Assembly: GCA_034926415.1 (NCBI GenBank)
Contig: JAYFRC010000055.1
Coordinates: 1 to 23,277 of the forward strand
Direction of reading: 5' to 3'
Length of the DNA stretch: 23,277 nt
DNA from: JAYFRC01 sp034926415
GTDB lineage: Bacteria; Bacillota; Clostridia; Oscillospirales; Oscillospiraceae
The notes under the pieces are model-generated. The model was not told the origin of the DNA. It did not search any database and was given only the letters and a program-made list of their open reading frames with translations. Positions 16,267 through 23,277 of this stretch are shown here, one piece after another; position 1 is the first letter of the stretch, and each line of letters starts with the position of its first letter. Position numbers and translations under genes: made by a program.

Positions 16267-17475
16267 TTACAGCAGCTCGTCGAGCCTTGCGCGGACAGCC
16301 TTGAAAAAGCCCGTTGCGGTTACGCTCTCGGATTTTCCGTCGCAGAGCATAACGAGATCCTTCGTCATCACTCCGCGCTCTATCGTATCTAAGCAGGCCT
16401 GCTCTAGCTTGTCTGCAAACGATGCGAGCTCCGCGAGACCGTCAAGCTCTCCGCGCTTGCGAAGTCCTCCCGTCCATGCAAAGATGGTCGCCATCGGGTT
16501 AGTGGACGTTTCCTCGCCGTTTAAATACCTGTAATAATGCTTCGTGACCGTACCGTGCGCGGCTTCATACTCATACTTTCCATCCGGCGAGACGAGCACG
16601 CTCGTCATCATTGCGAGGCTTCCGAAAGCAGACGATATCATGTCGCTCATCACGTCGCCGTCGTAATTCTTGCACGCCCAGACCATGCCGCCATTTGAGC
16701 GCATTATCTGTGCCACGGCGTTGTCGATAAGCATGTACTCGTACTTTATCCCGGCCTTTTCAAACTCGGCTTTGTACTCGTTTTCATACAGCTCCTCAAA
16801 AATATCCTTGAAGCGGTGGTCGTATTTTTTGGATATAGTGTCCTTCGCCGAAAACCACAGGTCCTCCCTCATGCCGAGCGCGTACTTAAAGCACGCGTGG
16901 GCGAAGGAATATATCGAGCTGTCCTTGTTGTAGGAACCCTGAATAATGCCGGGGCACTCGAAATCGTAAATCGTCTCGCGGAATTTTTCATTGCCGCTCT
17001 TATCGGTGAAAACAAGCTCCGCCTTGCCCTCCTCCGGCACGCGGTACTCGGTCGCCTTGTAGATGTCGCCGTAGGCGTGACGCGCTATGGAGATGGGCTT
17101 TTCCCAGGTTTTTACAACCGGCTTTATATTGCTGACGATTATAGGCGTGCGGAAGACCGTTCCGTCCAGCATAGCGCGGAGCGTTCCGTTCGGACTTTTC
17201 CACATCTGCGTGAGTTTGTATTCCTCGACGCGCTGCGCGTTTGGTGTGATGGTCGCGCACTTTACTCCGACGCCATATTTCGCTATCGCCCTGGCGGAAT
17301 CCACAGTAACCTGATCCTTCGTCTTTTCGCGCATCTCAAGGCCAAGGTCGTAGTACTCGGTCTTAAGGTCTATATAAGGGATGAGCAACTCGTCCTTTAT
17401 CTGCTGCCACAATATACGCGTCATCTCGTCGCCGTCAAGTTCGACGAGCGGTGTTTTCATTTTGACCTTTTCCAT
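16267..17475 (-). CDS. icd: NADP-type isocitrate dehydrogenase (eukaryote-like class)
   Basis: This enzyme converts isocitrate and NADP+ to 2-oxoglutarate, CO2 and NADPH, supplying 2-oxoglutarate for glutamate synthesis in an anaerobe with an incomplete cycle. It has 402 residues, typical of the homodimeric class shared with eukaryotic IDH and unlike the E. coli type. Visible motifs: the N-terminal PLVELDGDEMTRILW, the substrate segment KSPNGTLRAMLDGTVFR, the metal-binding NYDGDVMSDMI, the cofactor loop AAHGTVTKHYYR and TSTNPMATIFAWTGGL. ATG 17475 is used; GGAACG lies nine bases upstream, and an ATG five codons later with GGAAAAGG before it is equally possible. It begins 21 bases after the lysA-like gene on the same strand and shares its promoter. 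Confidence 0.95.
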   Translation of the reverse strand: MEKVKMKTPLVELDGDEMTRILWQQIKDELLIPYIDLKTEYYDLGLEMREKTKDQVTVDSARAIAKYGVGVKCATITPNAQRVEEYKLTQMWKSPNGTLRAMLDGTVFRTPIIVSNIKPVVKTWEKPISIARHAYGDIYKATEYRVPEEGKAELVFTDKSGNEKFRETIYDFECPGIIQGSYNKDSSIYSFAHACFKYALGMREDLWFSAKDTISKKYDHRFKDIFEELYENEYKAEFEKAGIKYEYMLIDNAVAQIMRSNGGMVWACKNYDGDVMSDMISSAFGSLAMMTSVLVSPDGKYEYEAAHGTVTKHYYRYLNGEETSTNPMATIFAWTGGLRKRGELDGLAELASFADKLEQACLDTIERGVMTKDLVMLCDGKSESVTATGFFKAVRARLDELL

Positions 17476-17496
17476 ATATATAAACGTTCCTTTCCG

Positions 17497-18735
17497 TCAG
17501 AAAATCATCGTGGAGAAATAATCGTCGGGCGTTTCGGCGCGGCGTATAAGCTCCGCGCTTCTGTCCTCTCTGAGAAGTATCTCAGAGCTGCGCAGCTTAC
17601 CATTGTAATTATAGCCCATTGAAAAGCCGTGTGCACCTGTGTCGTGGATAAACAGGAGGTCTCCGCGCTCGATCTTCGGAAGCATCCGGTCGACGGCGAA
17701 TTTGTCGTTGTTCTCGCAAAGCGAGCCGACGACGTCGTACATCTGATTGCACGGAGCGTCTTCTTTTCCAAGCACGGTTATGTGATGGTACGCGTGGTAC
17801 ATCGCGGGGCGCATAAGGTTCGCGGCGCAGGCGTCCACGCCGATGTATTCCTTGTAGATATGTTTCTCATGTATCGCGCGTGTTATAAGCGCGCCGTAGG
17901 GCGCCAGCATGAAGCGTCCAAGCTCCGTGAATATGGCGGCGCTGCCGAGTCCCACCGGGACCATTATTTTTTCAAACGCCGCTCGCACGCCCTCGCCTAT
18001 TGCGGCTATGTCGCAGGGCTGCTCGCCCGGAAGATACGGCGTGCCTATGCCGCCCGAGAGGTTGACAAAATCAATCTCAGCCCCAGTCTTTTCATGGAGC
18101 TCCACGGCCTTTTTGAAAAGCGCCTCCGCAAGATACGGATAATAGTCGTCGGAAAGTACGTTGCTCGCGAGAAAGCAGTGTATGCCGAAGCGCTTTGCTC
18201 CGAGCTTTTGAAGCCGGACATAAGCCTCCTCTATCTGAGGCGCGGTCATACCGTATTTTGCGTCGCAGGGATGGTCCATTATAGTGTTGTCGAGAGCGAA
18301 ATGCCCACCCGGGTTGAACCGGCAGCATATGCGCTCCGGTATGCCCACGGCGTCCCTGAGAAAATCAATGTGCGTAATGTCGTCGAGGTTTATTATTGCC
18401 CCAAGCCGCTCCGCAAGCGCATATTCCTCCGCTGTCGTCTCGTTCGACGAAAACATTATTTCATCGCCCGAAAAGCCGCACTTCTCCGCGAGCATAAGCT
18501 CGACGTCGGACGAGCAGTCCGCTCCGCAGCCCTCTTCCTTCAATATGCGAAGTATAGCGGGAGTCGGCGTGGCTTTCACGGCAAAATATTCCTTGTAGCG
18601 CGGATTCCATGAAAACGCCGCATTGAGGCGTCTCGCGTTCTCGCGTATTCCTTTTTCGTCGTAGATATGAAACGGCGTCGGATATGCGGCGCATATCCGC
18701 TCCAGTTCTTCTTTTGTCGCAAACGGTCTTTTCAT
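17497..18735 (-). CDS. lysA: Diaminopimelate decarboxylase-like PLP enzyme
   Basis: A fold-III PLP decarboxylase, most likely removing CO2 from meso-diaminopimelate to give L-lysine, 412 residues. The PLP lysine lies in YFAVKAT (K54). Further motifs are GCGADCSSDVEL, NLSGGIGTPY (phosphate binding), FTELGRFMLAPYG and GSLCENNDKF, the last at the place of the CESGD motif that closes the active site of LysA. HCFLASN stands where the family usually has HIGSQ. These two departures leave room for a different diamino acid or carboxynorspermidine-type substrate, but length and layout favour LysA. GGAAGTG lies eight bases before ATG 18735. It is the first gene of a two-gene unit with icd and has a good promoter. 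Confidence 0.82.
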   Translation of the reverse strand: MKRPFATKEELERICAAYPTPFHIYDEKGIRENARRLNAAFSWNPRYKEYFAVKATPTPAILRILKEEGCGADCSSDVELMLAEKCGFSGDEIMFSSNETTAEEYALAERLGAIINLDDITHIDFLRDAVGIPERICCRFNPGGHFALDNTIMDHPCDAKYGMTAPQIEEAYVRLQKLGAKRFGIHCFLASNVLSDDYYPYLAEALFKKAVELHEKTGAEIDFVNLSGGIGTPYLPGEQPCDIAAIGEGVRAAFEKIMVPVGLGSAAIFTELGRFMLAPYGALITRAIHEKHIYKEYIGVDACAANLMRPAMYHAYHHITVLGKEDAPCNQMYDVVGSLCENNDKFAVDRMLPKIERGDLLFIHDTGAHGFSMGYNYNGKLRSSEILLREDRSAELIRRAETPDDYFSTMIF

Positions 18736-18786
18736 TGCTCGTACACTTCCAATTCTTTTACACGGTCATACGCTAAATTGTAAATA

Positions 18787-18815
18787 ATTATACGACGCGG
18801 CGGCACAAAACGCAA
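18787..18815 (-). promoter_or_regulatory. Promoter of the lysA-icd transcript
   Basis: Read on the minus strand, TTGCGT (18810-18815) and a perfect TATAAT (18787-18792) are separated by 17 bases. The predicted leader is about 45 bases. No riboswitch-like structure fits in so short a leader. Confidence 0.7.
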
Positions 18816-18920
18816 GAATATTCATCTCTTCCCGCGCTTATTCAGCTTATCCGACAAATTTGCGAAACTTTAAGCAATTTTTTTGGACACTGAAGAAAAG
18901 CAATTAACATGTATAAGAGC

Positions 18921-18961
18921 CGGACGGGGGCTTATCCCTTATCGGGACAAGCCCCCGTCCG
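18921..18961 (-). terminator. Long hairpin at the end of the butyryl-CoA operon
   Basis: An 18-position stem with a single mismatch (18921-18938 with 18944-18961, core CGGACGGGGGCTT) and a 5-base loop lies 23 bases after the etfA stop codon. The tail on the minus strand is GCTCTTATAC, poor in T. Termination or 3'-end protection of the etf message is likely. Confidence 0.6.
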
Positions 18962-18983
18962 TATGTGGAGGAGTCTTACCGTC

Positions 18984-20093
18984 TTACTTGGATGCCTTCG
19001 CTTCGTTGATGGCGTCGATCATCATGGGAACGATCTTGAACATATCGCCGCAGATGCCGTAGTCGGCCACATCGAAGATAGGCGCAGTCGCGTTCTTGTT
19101 TACCGCGATGATGAGCTCGGAATCCTGCATACCAGCCTTGTGCTGGATAGCGCCGGAGATGCCGAGAGCAACATAAATCTTGGGATGAACGGTCTTGCCA
19201 GTCTGTCCGACCTGATGGTCTGCAGACATGGCGCCCGCGTCGACCAGGGCGCGGGAAGAACCGACAACGCCGCCGCCGAAGGCGTTGGCGAGGTCCTGAG
19301 CCAGCTTCTTGGCTGTCTCGACGTCCTTGGAAGCGCCGCGGCCGATGGAGACGATAACATCGGCTCCGATAAGGTCGACGATTTCCTTGGCTTCCTTGAC
19401 GACTTCCATTACCTGAGTATGGATGTCGGCGTCGGCCAGAGCAACCTTGTAGTCCTCGATGACGCACGCGTCGGCCTTCTTCTGGTCAAACACGTTCTTC
19501 TTCATGACGCCCGGGCGGACGGTGGACATGCAGGGACGGAAGCGGGGGCAGATGATAGTAGCCATCAGATGGCCGCCGAATGCGGGACGGGTCATCTTCA
19601 GGTTCTTATCCTGCATGTCAAACTTGATGCTGCTCAGGTCGAGCGTGGACGAGGTGTTCAGGAAATCAATATACTTCGGCATATCGATGTCGAGGTGCGT
19701 GCAGTCGGCGGTCAGGCCGGTGTGCATACGAGCTGCGCAGCGGGGGCCGAGATCGCGTCCGATGTTGGAAGCGCCAATGAGGAGAACCTCAGGCTTCTTG
19801 TCCATCGCAACGTCGCACATGACCTTCGCATAAGCGTCGGTGGTGTAGGTCTTAAGCAGCGGGCTCTCGCAGACGATAACTTTGTCTGCACCGTAGCCGC
19901 CGAGCTCCTTGGCCAGGCCCTTGACGTTGTCGCCCAGCAGCACGCCAACCAGTTGAGAGCCGCGCTCGTCAGCCAGTTTGCGGCCCTCGGAGATGAGTTC
20001 GAAATCGGTATTCATCAGTTTGCCGTCGCGCTGTTCGCAGAATACCCAGATATCCTTGAAAGCGCCGATATCAGCACTATTAAAAGTAGCCAT
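18984..20093 (-). CDS. etfA: Electron transfer flavoprotein alpha subunit
   Basis: The alpha subunit of the EtfAB heterodimer, which carries FAD and passes electrons to or from butyryl-CoA dehydrogenase, 369 residues. The C-terminal FAD-binding signature is clear: VGSSRALVDAG, then HPKIYVALGISGAIQH, then IIAVNKNATAPIFDVADYG. The N-terminal half (DIWVFCEQRDGKL onward) is the usual adenine-nucleotide alpha-hydrolase-like domain. In clostridia this EtfAB with Bcd can bifurcate electrons from NADH to crotonyl-CoA and ferredoxin; that is family knowledge, not shown here. AAGGAGAA eight bases before the ATG supports the start. It is the last gene of the operon, 19 bases after etfB. Confidence 0.96.
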   Translation of the reverse strand: MATFNSADIGAFKDIWVFCEQRDGKLMNTDFELISEGRKLADERGSQLVGVLLGDNVKGLAKELGGYGADKVIVCESPLLKTYTTDAYAKVMCDVAMDKKPEVLLIGASNIGRDLGPRCAARMHTGLTADCTHLDIDMPKYIDFLNTSSTLDLSSIKFDMQDKNLKMTRPAFGGHLMATIICPRFRPCMSTVRPGVMKKNVFDQKKADACVIEDYKVALADADIHTQVMEVVKEAKEIVDLIGADVIVSIGRGASKDVETAKKLAQDLANAFGGGVVGSSRALVDAGAMSADHQVGQTGKTVHPKIYVALGISGAIQHKAGMQDSELIIAVNKNATAPIFDVADYGICGDMFKIVPMMIDAINEAKASK

Positions 20094-20112
20094 TATTTCA
20101 TTCTCCTTTCAA

Positions 20113-20913
20113 TCAGATAACATGCTTCTTCAGCAGTCTGTCGGCCAGATCCTTTGCGGTGGCCTTGTCATCGCCCTCAAGCATTACGCCGACGCCCTTC
20201 TGGGGAGGCGTGAATGACTTGAAGATGTTGGTAGGAGAACCTTTCAGGCCTATGGTGTCCAGCTCTATAAGGGGCTCGTCTTTAAGCGCGGGGAAGTCGA
20301 GCACGGTAAGGGGCTTGCTGTAGCACTCCATAATGCCGCCGACGCTCATGTATCTCGGAGTATTGAGCTCCTTGATGCAGGTCAGCAGGCACGGAGTCTG
20401 AACCTTGATGGTCATGTAGCCGTCCTCGAGAGCGCGGCGAACGGTGATTCCGTTGCCCTTCTTCTCGATGGCCGCGACATAGGAAACCTGGGGAATGTCG
20501 AGCTTCTCGGCAATCTGCGGGCCGACCTGAGCGGTGTCGCCGTCGATAGCCTGACGGCCGCAGAAGATGACGTCGTCCTTTTCAATGCCGAGGTGATGTA
20601 TAGCCGCAGCGATTATCTGAGAGGTAGCGAATGTATCGGAGCCGCCGAACTCGCGTGCGGAGATGAGCACGCCCTCGTCGGCGCCCATAGCTATGAGCTC
20701 ACGAAGCATGCCTTCCGCGGGAGGGGGACCCATCGTAACGACGACGACCTTGGCGCCGGTGGCGTCCTTAAGCTGGAGAGCAGCCTCCATTGCGTTCATG
20801 TCGTCAGGGTTAGTTATTGTTGCCATGGAAGCGCGGTTCAGAGTTCCATCCTCGTTAACTGCAACCTTACCGGAGGTATCCGGAACCTGTTTTACACATA
20901 CATAAATTTTCAT
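20113..20913 (-). CDS. etfB: Electron transfer flavoprotein beta subunit
   Basis: The beta subunit of EtfAB, 266 residues, normal for the bacterial butyryl-CoA type. It opens with MKIYVCVKQVPDTS, the standard N-terminus. Nucleotide-binding segments follow: VVVVTMGPPPAEGMLRELIAMGADEG and DVIFCGRQAIDGDTAQVGPQIAE, then the Etf-beta signature-like run VQTPCLLTCIKELNTPRYMS. In bifurcating EtfB the second FAD and NADH bind here. A Shine-Dalgarno AGGAGG lies just before the ATG. It is 18 bases after bcd and 19 before etfA in one transcript. Confidence 0.96.
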   Translation of the reverse strand: MKIYVCVKQVPDTSGKVAVNEDGTLNRASMATITNPDDMNAMEAALQLKDATGAKVVVVTMGPPPAEGMLRELIAMGADEGVLISAREFGGSDTFATSQIIAAAIHHLGIEKDDVIFCGRQAIDGDTAQVGPQIAEKLDIPQVSYVAAIEKKGNGITVRRALEDGYMTIKVQTPCLLTCIKELNTPRYMSVGGIMECYSKPLTVLDFPALKDEPLIELDTIGLKGSPTNIFKSFTPPQKGVGVMLEGDDKATAKDLADRLLKKHVI

Positions 20914-20931
20914 AATACCATTTACCTCCTG

Positions 20932-22089
20932 TCAGTTTACTTTCAGGTTAGCCGCGATGACCATTCTCTGGACTTCCGCGGTGCCCTCGTAGATCTCGGT
21001 TATCTTCGCATCACGCATCATGCGCTCAACGGGATAATCACGGGTGTAGCCGTAGCCGCCGAAGAGCTGTACCGCGCGGCGGGTAACGTCGCTCGCTGCG
21101 TCGGCAGCAAAGAGCTTAGCCATTGCTGCATCAGCAGCATAGGGCTCGTGAGCCTGCTTCTTGCATGCAGCTGCATAAACGAGATACTGCGCAGCATGCA
21201 TCTTGGTGTGCATGTTGGCGATCTCGAACTGAGTGTTCTGGAACTGGGAAATGCGCTTGCCGAACTGTACGCGCTCGTGCGTGTACTTGATGGTTTCGTC
21301 GATAGCGCCCTCGCCGAGACCGAGAGCCTGCGCGGCGATGCCGATACGTCCGCCGTCCAGAGTATTCATGGCCAGGTTGAAGCCCTTGCCCTTCTTGCCA
21401 AGCAGACGGTCGCCTGGGATAACGCAGTCCTCAAATATAAGTTCGCAGGTGGAGCTGCCGCGGATGCCCATCTTCTTCTCGTGCTTGCCGACAGAGAATC
21501 CCTTGTCGGTACGCTCTACGATGAACGCGGAGATCTCTTTCTGCTTGCGGCCGTGCTTCTCAAAGGTGCCGGTAACGGCAATGATTATAAAGACGTTTGC
21601 GTAGCCGGCGTTGGTGATGAATATCTTGGAGCCGTTCAGAACCCACTCGCCCTTATCATTAAGAACAGCGGTTGTCTGCTGGCCCTGAGCGTCAGTGCCG
21701 GCGCCGGGCTCGGTCAGTCCGAAAGCGCCCAGCCATTCACCGGAGCACAGCTTCGGCAGGTATTTTTTCTTCTGCTCTTCGGTGCCGTTCTCATATATGG
21801 GAGCGCAGCAAAGAGAAGTATGTCCCGAAATGATAACTCCGGTAGTGCCGCAGACCTTGGACAGCTCCTCGACAGCCATGATGTACGCGAGGACATCAGC
21901 TCCAGCCCCGCCGTATTCCTTGGGAAGATAGATTCCCAACATTCCGAGCTTGGCCATCTTCTTGACGGTCTCCTCGGGGAAGCGCTCCTCTTCGTCGACT
22001 TCCTGAGCCAGAGGCTTTACCTCGTTCTCAGCAAACTCGCGATACATTTTCTGGAGCAGCAGATGTTCTTTATCAAGCTTGAAATCCAT
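20932..22089 (-). CDS. bcd: Butyryl-CoA dehydrogenase (short-chain acyl-CoA dehydrogenase)
   Basis: An FAD enzyme that reduces crotonyl-CoA to butyryl-CoA in the last redox step of butyrate formation, 385 residues. The catalytic Glu is E368 in ITEIYEGTAEVQR, in the position typical of the short-chain class. FAD and substrate segments are present: LGAFGLTEPGAGTDAQG, WVLNGSKIFITNAG, MGIRGSSTCELIF, and RVQFGKRISQFQNTQF, with QLFGGYGYTRDYPVERMMRD near the end. AGGAGGAG about seven bases before the ATG fixes the start. It is in the middle of crt-hbd-bcd-etfB-etfA. The etf genes next door indicate an Etf-linked and perhaps bifurcating enzyme. Confidence 0.96.
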   Translation of the reverse strand: MDFKLDKEHLLLQKMYREFAENEVKPLAQEVDEEERFPEETVKKMAKLGMLGIYLPKEYGGAGADVLAYIMAVEELSKVCGTTGVIISGHTSLCCAPIYENGTEEQKKKYLPKLCSGEWLGAFGLTEPGAGTDAQGQQTTAVLNDKGEWVLNGSKIFITNAGYANVFIIIAVTGTFEKHGRKQKEISAFIVERTDKGFSVGKHEKKMGIRGSSTCELIFEDCVIPGDRLLGKKGKGFNLAMNTLDGGRIGIAAQALGLGEGAIDETIKYTHERVQFGKRISQFQNTQFEIANMHTKMHAAQYLVYAAACKKQAHEPYAADAAMAKLFAADAASDVTRRAVQLFGGYGYTRDYPVERMMRDAKITEIYEGTAEVQRMVIAANLKVN

Positions 22090-22111
22090 AATAAAACTCC
22101 TCCTGTTTCAA

Positions 22112-22969
22112 TTACTTCTTCGTATAATCGTAGAAGCCCTTGCCGGTCTTTCTGCCGAGCAGACCGCCGCGGACCATTTTGCGCATCAGAGGATGAGCTC
22201 TGTACTTGGGGTCATGGGTCTCATTGAACAGAACGTCCATGACAAGAAGGCAGACATCCCAGCCTATAAGATCGCCGAGCTCCAGCGGGCCCATGGGATG
22301 GTTTGCGCCGAGCTTCATCGCAGTGTCGATGCCCTCTGCGGAAGCGATGCCCTCTGCATAAAGGGCAACGCCCTCGTTGCACATGGGCACAAGTATCTTG
22401 TTTACGACAAATCCGGGAGCCTCGGCGACCTCAACGGGGGTCTTGCCGATTGCGGTTGACAGATCGCTGACGGTCTTGAAGGTCTCGTCGGAGGTGTGTG
22501 CGCCGCGAATGACCTCGATGAGTTTCATGACGGTCGCCGGATTGAAGAAATGCATGCCGACAAACTTATCCGTGCGCTTTGTAGCAGAAGCGATCTCAGT
22601 GATTGACAGTGACGAAGTGTTGGAAGCGAAAATGCAGTCGGGTTTGCAGATAGTCTCCAGCTCGCCGAAAACGGACTTCTTTATCTCCATCTTCTCGAGT
22701 ATAGCTTCAATGACGAGGTCCATGTCTCCGAAGGTCTTGTAGCCGACGACAAAGGTCATTTTGCCGAGAACTGCTGCCTTATCTTCTTCGGTCTTTTTGC
22801 CCTTAGCTATCATCTTGTCAAGGCCCTTGATAAGCTTTGCCTTAGCGGCGTCAATTATCTGGTCGTTGATATCCGACACTGTGACATTATAGCCCTTGCT
22901 TGCGAAAACCTGAGCAATGTCAAGGCCCATGGTTCCAGCACCTATAACAGCTACGTTTTTGATTGCCAT
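22112..22969 (-). CDS. hbd: 3-hydroxybutyryl-CoA dehydrogenase
   Basis: This enzyme reduces acetoacetyl-CoA to 3-hydroxybutyryl-CoA with NAD(P)H, the second step from acetyl-CoA to butyryl-CoA, 285 residues. The N-terminal Rossmann motif is VIGAGTMGLDIAQVF (residues 8-22), and the usual MGxGIA is changed to MGLDIA. The catalytic His is H140 in MHFFNP, next to the SNTSSLSITEIA strand; PGFVVNKILVPMCNEG and GANHPMGPLELGDLIG form the C-terminal helical domain. AAGGAGA precedes the ATG. It lies 57 bases after crt and 22 before bcd. Confidence 0.96.
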   Translation of the reverse strand: MAIKNVAVIGAGTMGLDIAQVFASKGYNVTVSDINDQIIDAAKAKLIKGLDKMIAKGKKTEEDKAAVLGKMTFVVGYKTFGDMDLVIEAILEKMEIKKSVFGELETICKPDCIFASNTSSLSITEIASATKRTDKFVGMHFFNPATVMKLIEVIRGAHTSDETFKTVSDLSTAIGKTPVEVAEAPGFVVNKILVPMCNEGVALYAEGIASAEGIDTAMKLGANHPMGPLELGDLIGWDVCLLVMDVLFNETHDPKYRAHPLMRKMVRGGLLGRKTGKGFYDYTKK

Positions 22970-23026
22970 ATTATTATCTCCTTACTTTATTAATTACTTT
23001 ATCAATTGAATCAGAGAAATCTCAAA

Positions 23027-23277
23027 TCACTTGTTAATGAATTCGTATTTCTCTTTATTCACAAACGCCTTCATCGCGCCCTTCTGATCCTCGGTTGCAC
23101 AGCAGACGCCGAACGCTTCCGCCTCGTAAGCGGTCCCGGTGTACATATCGGTCTGCAGTCCGCGGCGAATGCAGCGCTTGCTCTGGCGTACGGCTATCTG
23201 CGCCTTTGACGCGATCTTTTCAGCAAGCTCCATAGCCTTGTCCATGAGTTCCTCGGACGGATAGACCTCCGAAACGA
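23027..23277 (-). CDS. crt: Enoyl-CoA hydratase / crotonase (C-terminal part)
   Basis: Only the last 83 residues are in the window; the frame is open to the right edge, so the start is outside. The sequence VYPSEELMDKAMELAEKIA, then AVRQSKRCIRRGLQTDM and FGVCCATEDQKGAMKAF, is the typical end of crotonase-fold hydratases, where EDQKEGMxAF is conserved. Together with hbd and bcd it should be the crotonase that dehydrates 3-hydroxybutyryl-CoA to crotonyl-CoA. The active-site Glu residues lie beyond the edge and cannot be checked. The operon promoter, and any thiolase gene, must lie further right or elsewhere. Confidence 0.9.
   Translation of the reverse strand, partial: VSEVYPSEELMDKAMELAEKIASKAQIAVRQSKRCIRRGLQTDMYTGTAYEAEAFGVCCATEDQKGAMKAFVNKEKYEFINK

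Noticed and set aside
18909..20120. Plus-strand frame of 403 codons opposite etfA
   Set aside because: Antisense shadow of etfA; no family resemblance and no ribosome binding site.
20593..22227. Plus-strand frame of 544 codons opposite bcd and etfB
   Set aside because: Antisense shadow of two clearly conserved genes; long only because of their codon bias.
1..23277. CRISPR array, insertion sequence or transposase
   Set aside because: No regularly spaced repeats and no transposase or integrase motif were found in the window; the mobile-element claim rests on the tRNA fragment only.

Overview
The window looks like chromosome from an anaerobic, butyrate-forming, spore-forming member of the Clostridia (Firmicutes). 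The reasons are a crt-hbd-bcd-etfB-etfA butyryl-CoA operon, a Csp-type subtilase next to a SleC-like spore cortex-lytic enzyme, strong AGGAGG-type ribosome binding sites, a diaminopimelate decarboxylase and an S-layer-homology surface protein. Genus cannot be fixed from the sequence alone.

Left part (1-7860): a very large surface protein, open at the left edge of the window, fills 1-7336 on the plus strand. It has beta-helix, Ig-like, GLUG-like and carboxypeptidase-regulatory-like modules and ends in three SLH domains. About 480 bases further on lies the 3' half of a tRNA-Pro(CGG) gene, from the anticodon loop to CCA, without its 5' half but followed at once by a good terminator. This is the expected distal attachment site (attR) of an element integrated into a tRNA gene. 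The surface protein would then be on the integrated element, and everything to the right would be the older chromosome.

Middle (7860-12610): a monocistronic NAD(P)H-dependent FMN reductase-like gene and a PAS-PAS-PAS-GAF-GGDEF diguanylate cyclase, each with a recognisable promoter and terminator. A putative short membrane peptide or decayed sensor fragment lies in the cyclase leader. A minus-strand cell-wall amidase and an unannotated 48-codon plus-strand gene follow.

Spore germination cassette (12608-16021, minus strand): a degenerate first csp gene (prodomain joined to the catalytic-Ser motif), a full-length Csp subtilase with an intact Asp/His/Ser triad, and a SleC-like protein (SpoIID-type lytic domain plus peptidoglycan-binding domain), translationally overlapped. 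In known clostridia Csp proteases activate pro-SleC, which degrades the spore cortex.

Right part (16133-23277, minus strand): a lysA-like/icd pair driven by a good promoter and closed by a strong terminator, then the butyryl-CoA operon in the order crt (cut by the window edge), hbd, bcd, etfB, etfA. This operon converts crotonyl-CoA-level intermediates to butyryl-CoA with electron-transferring flavoprotein.
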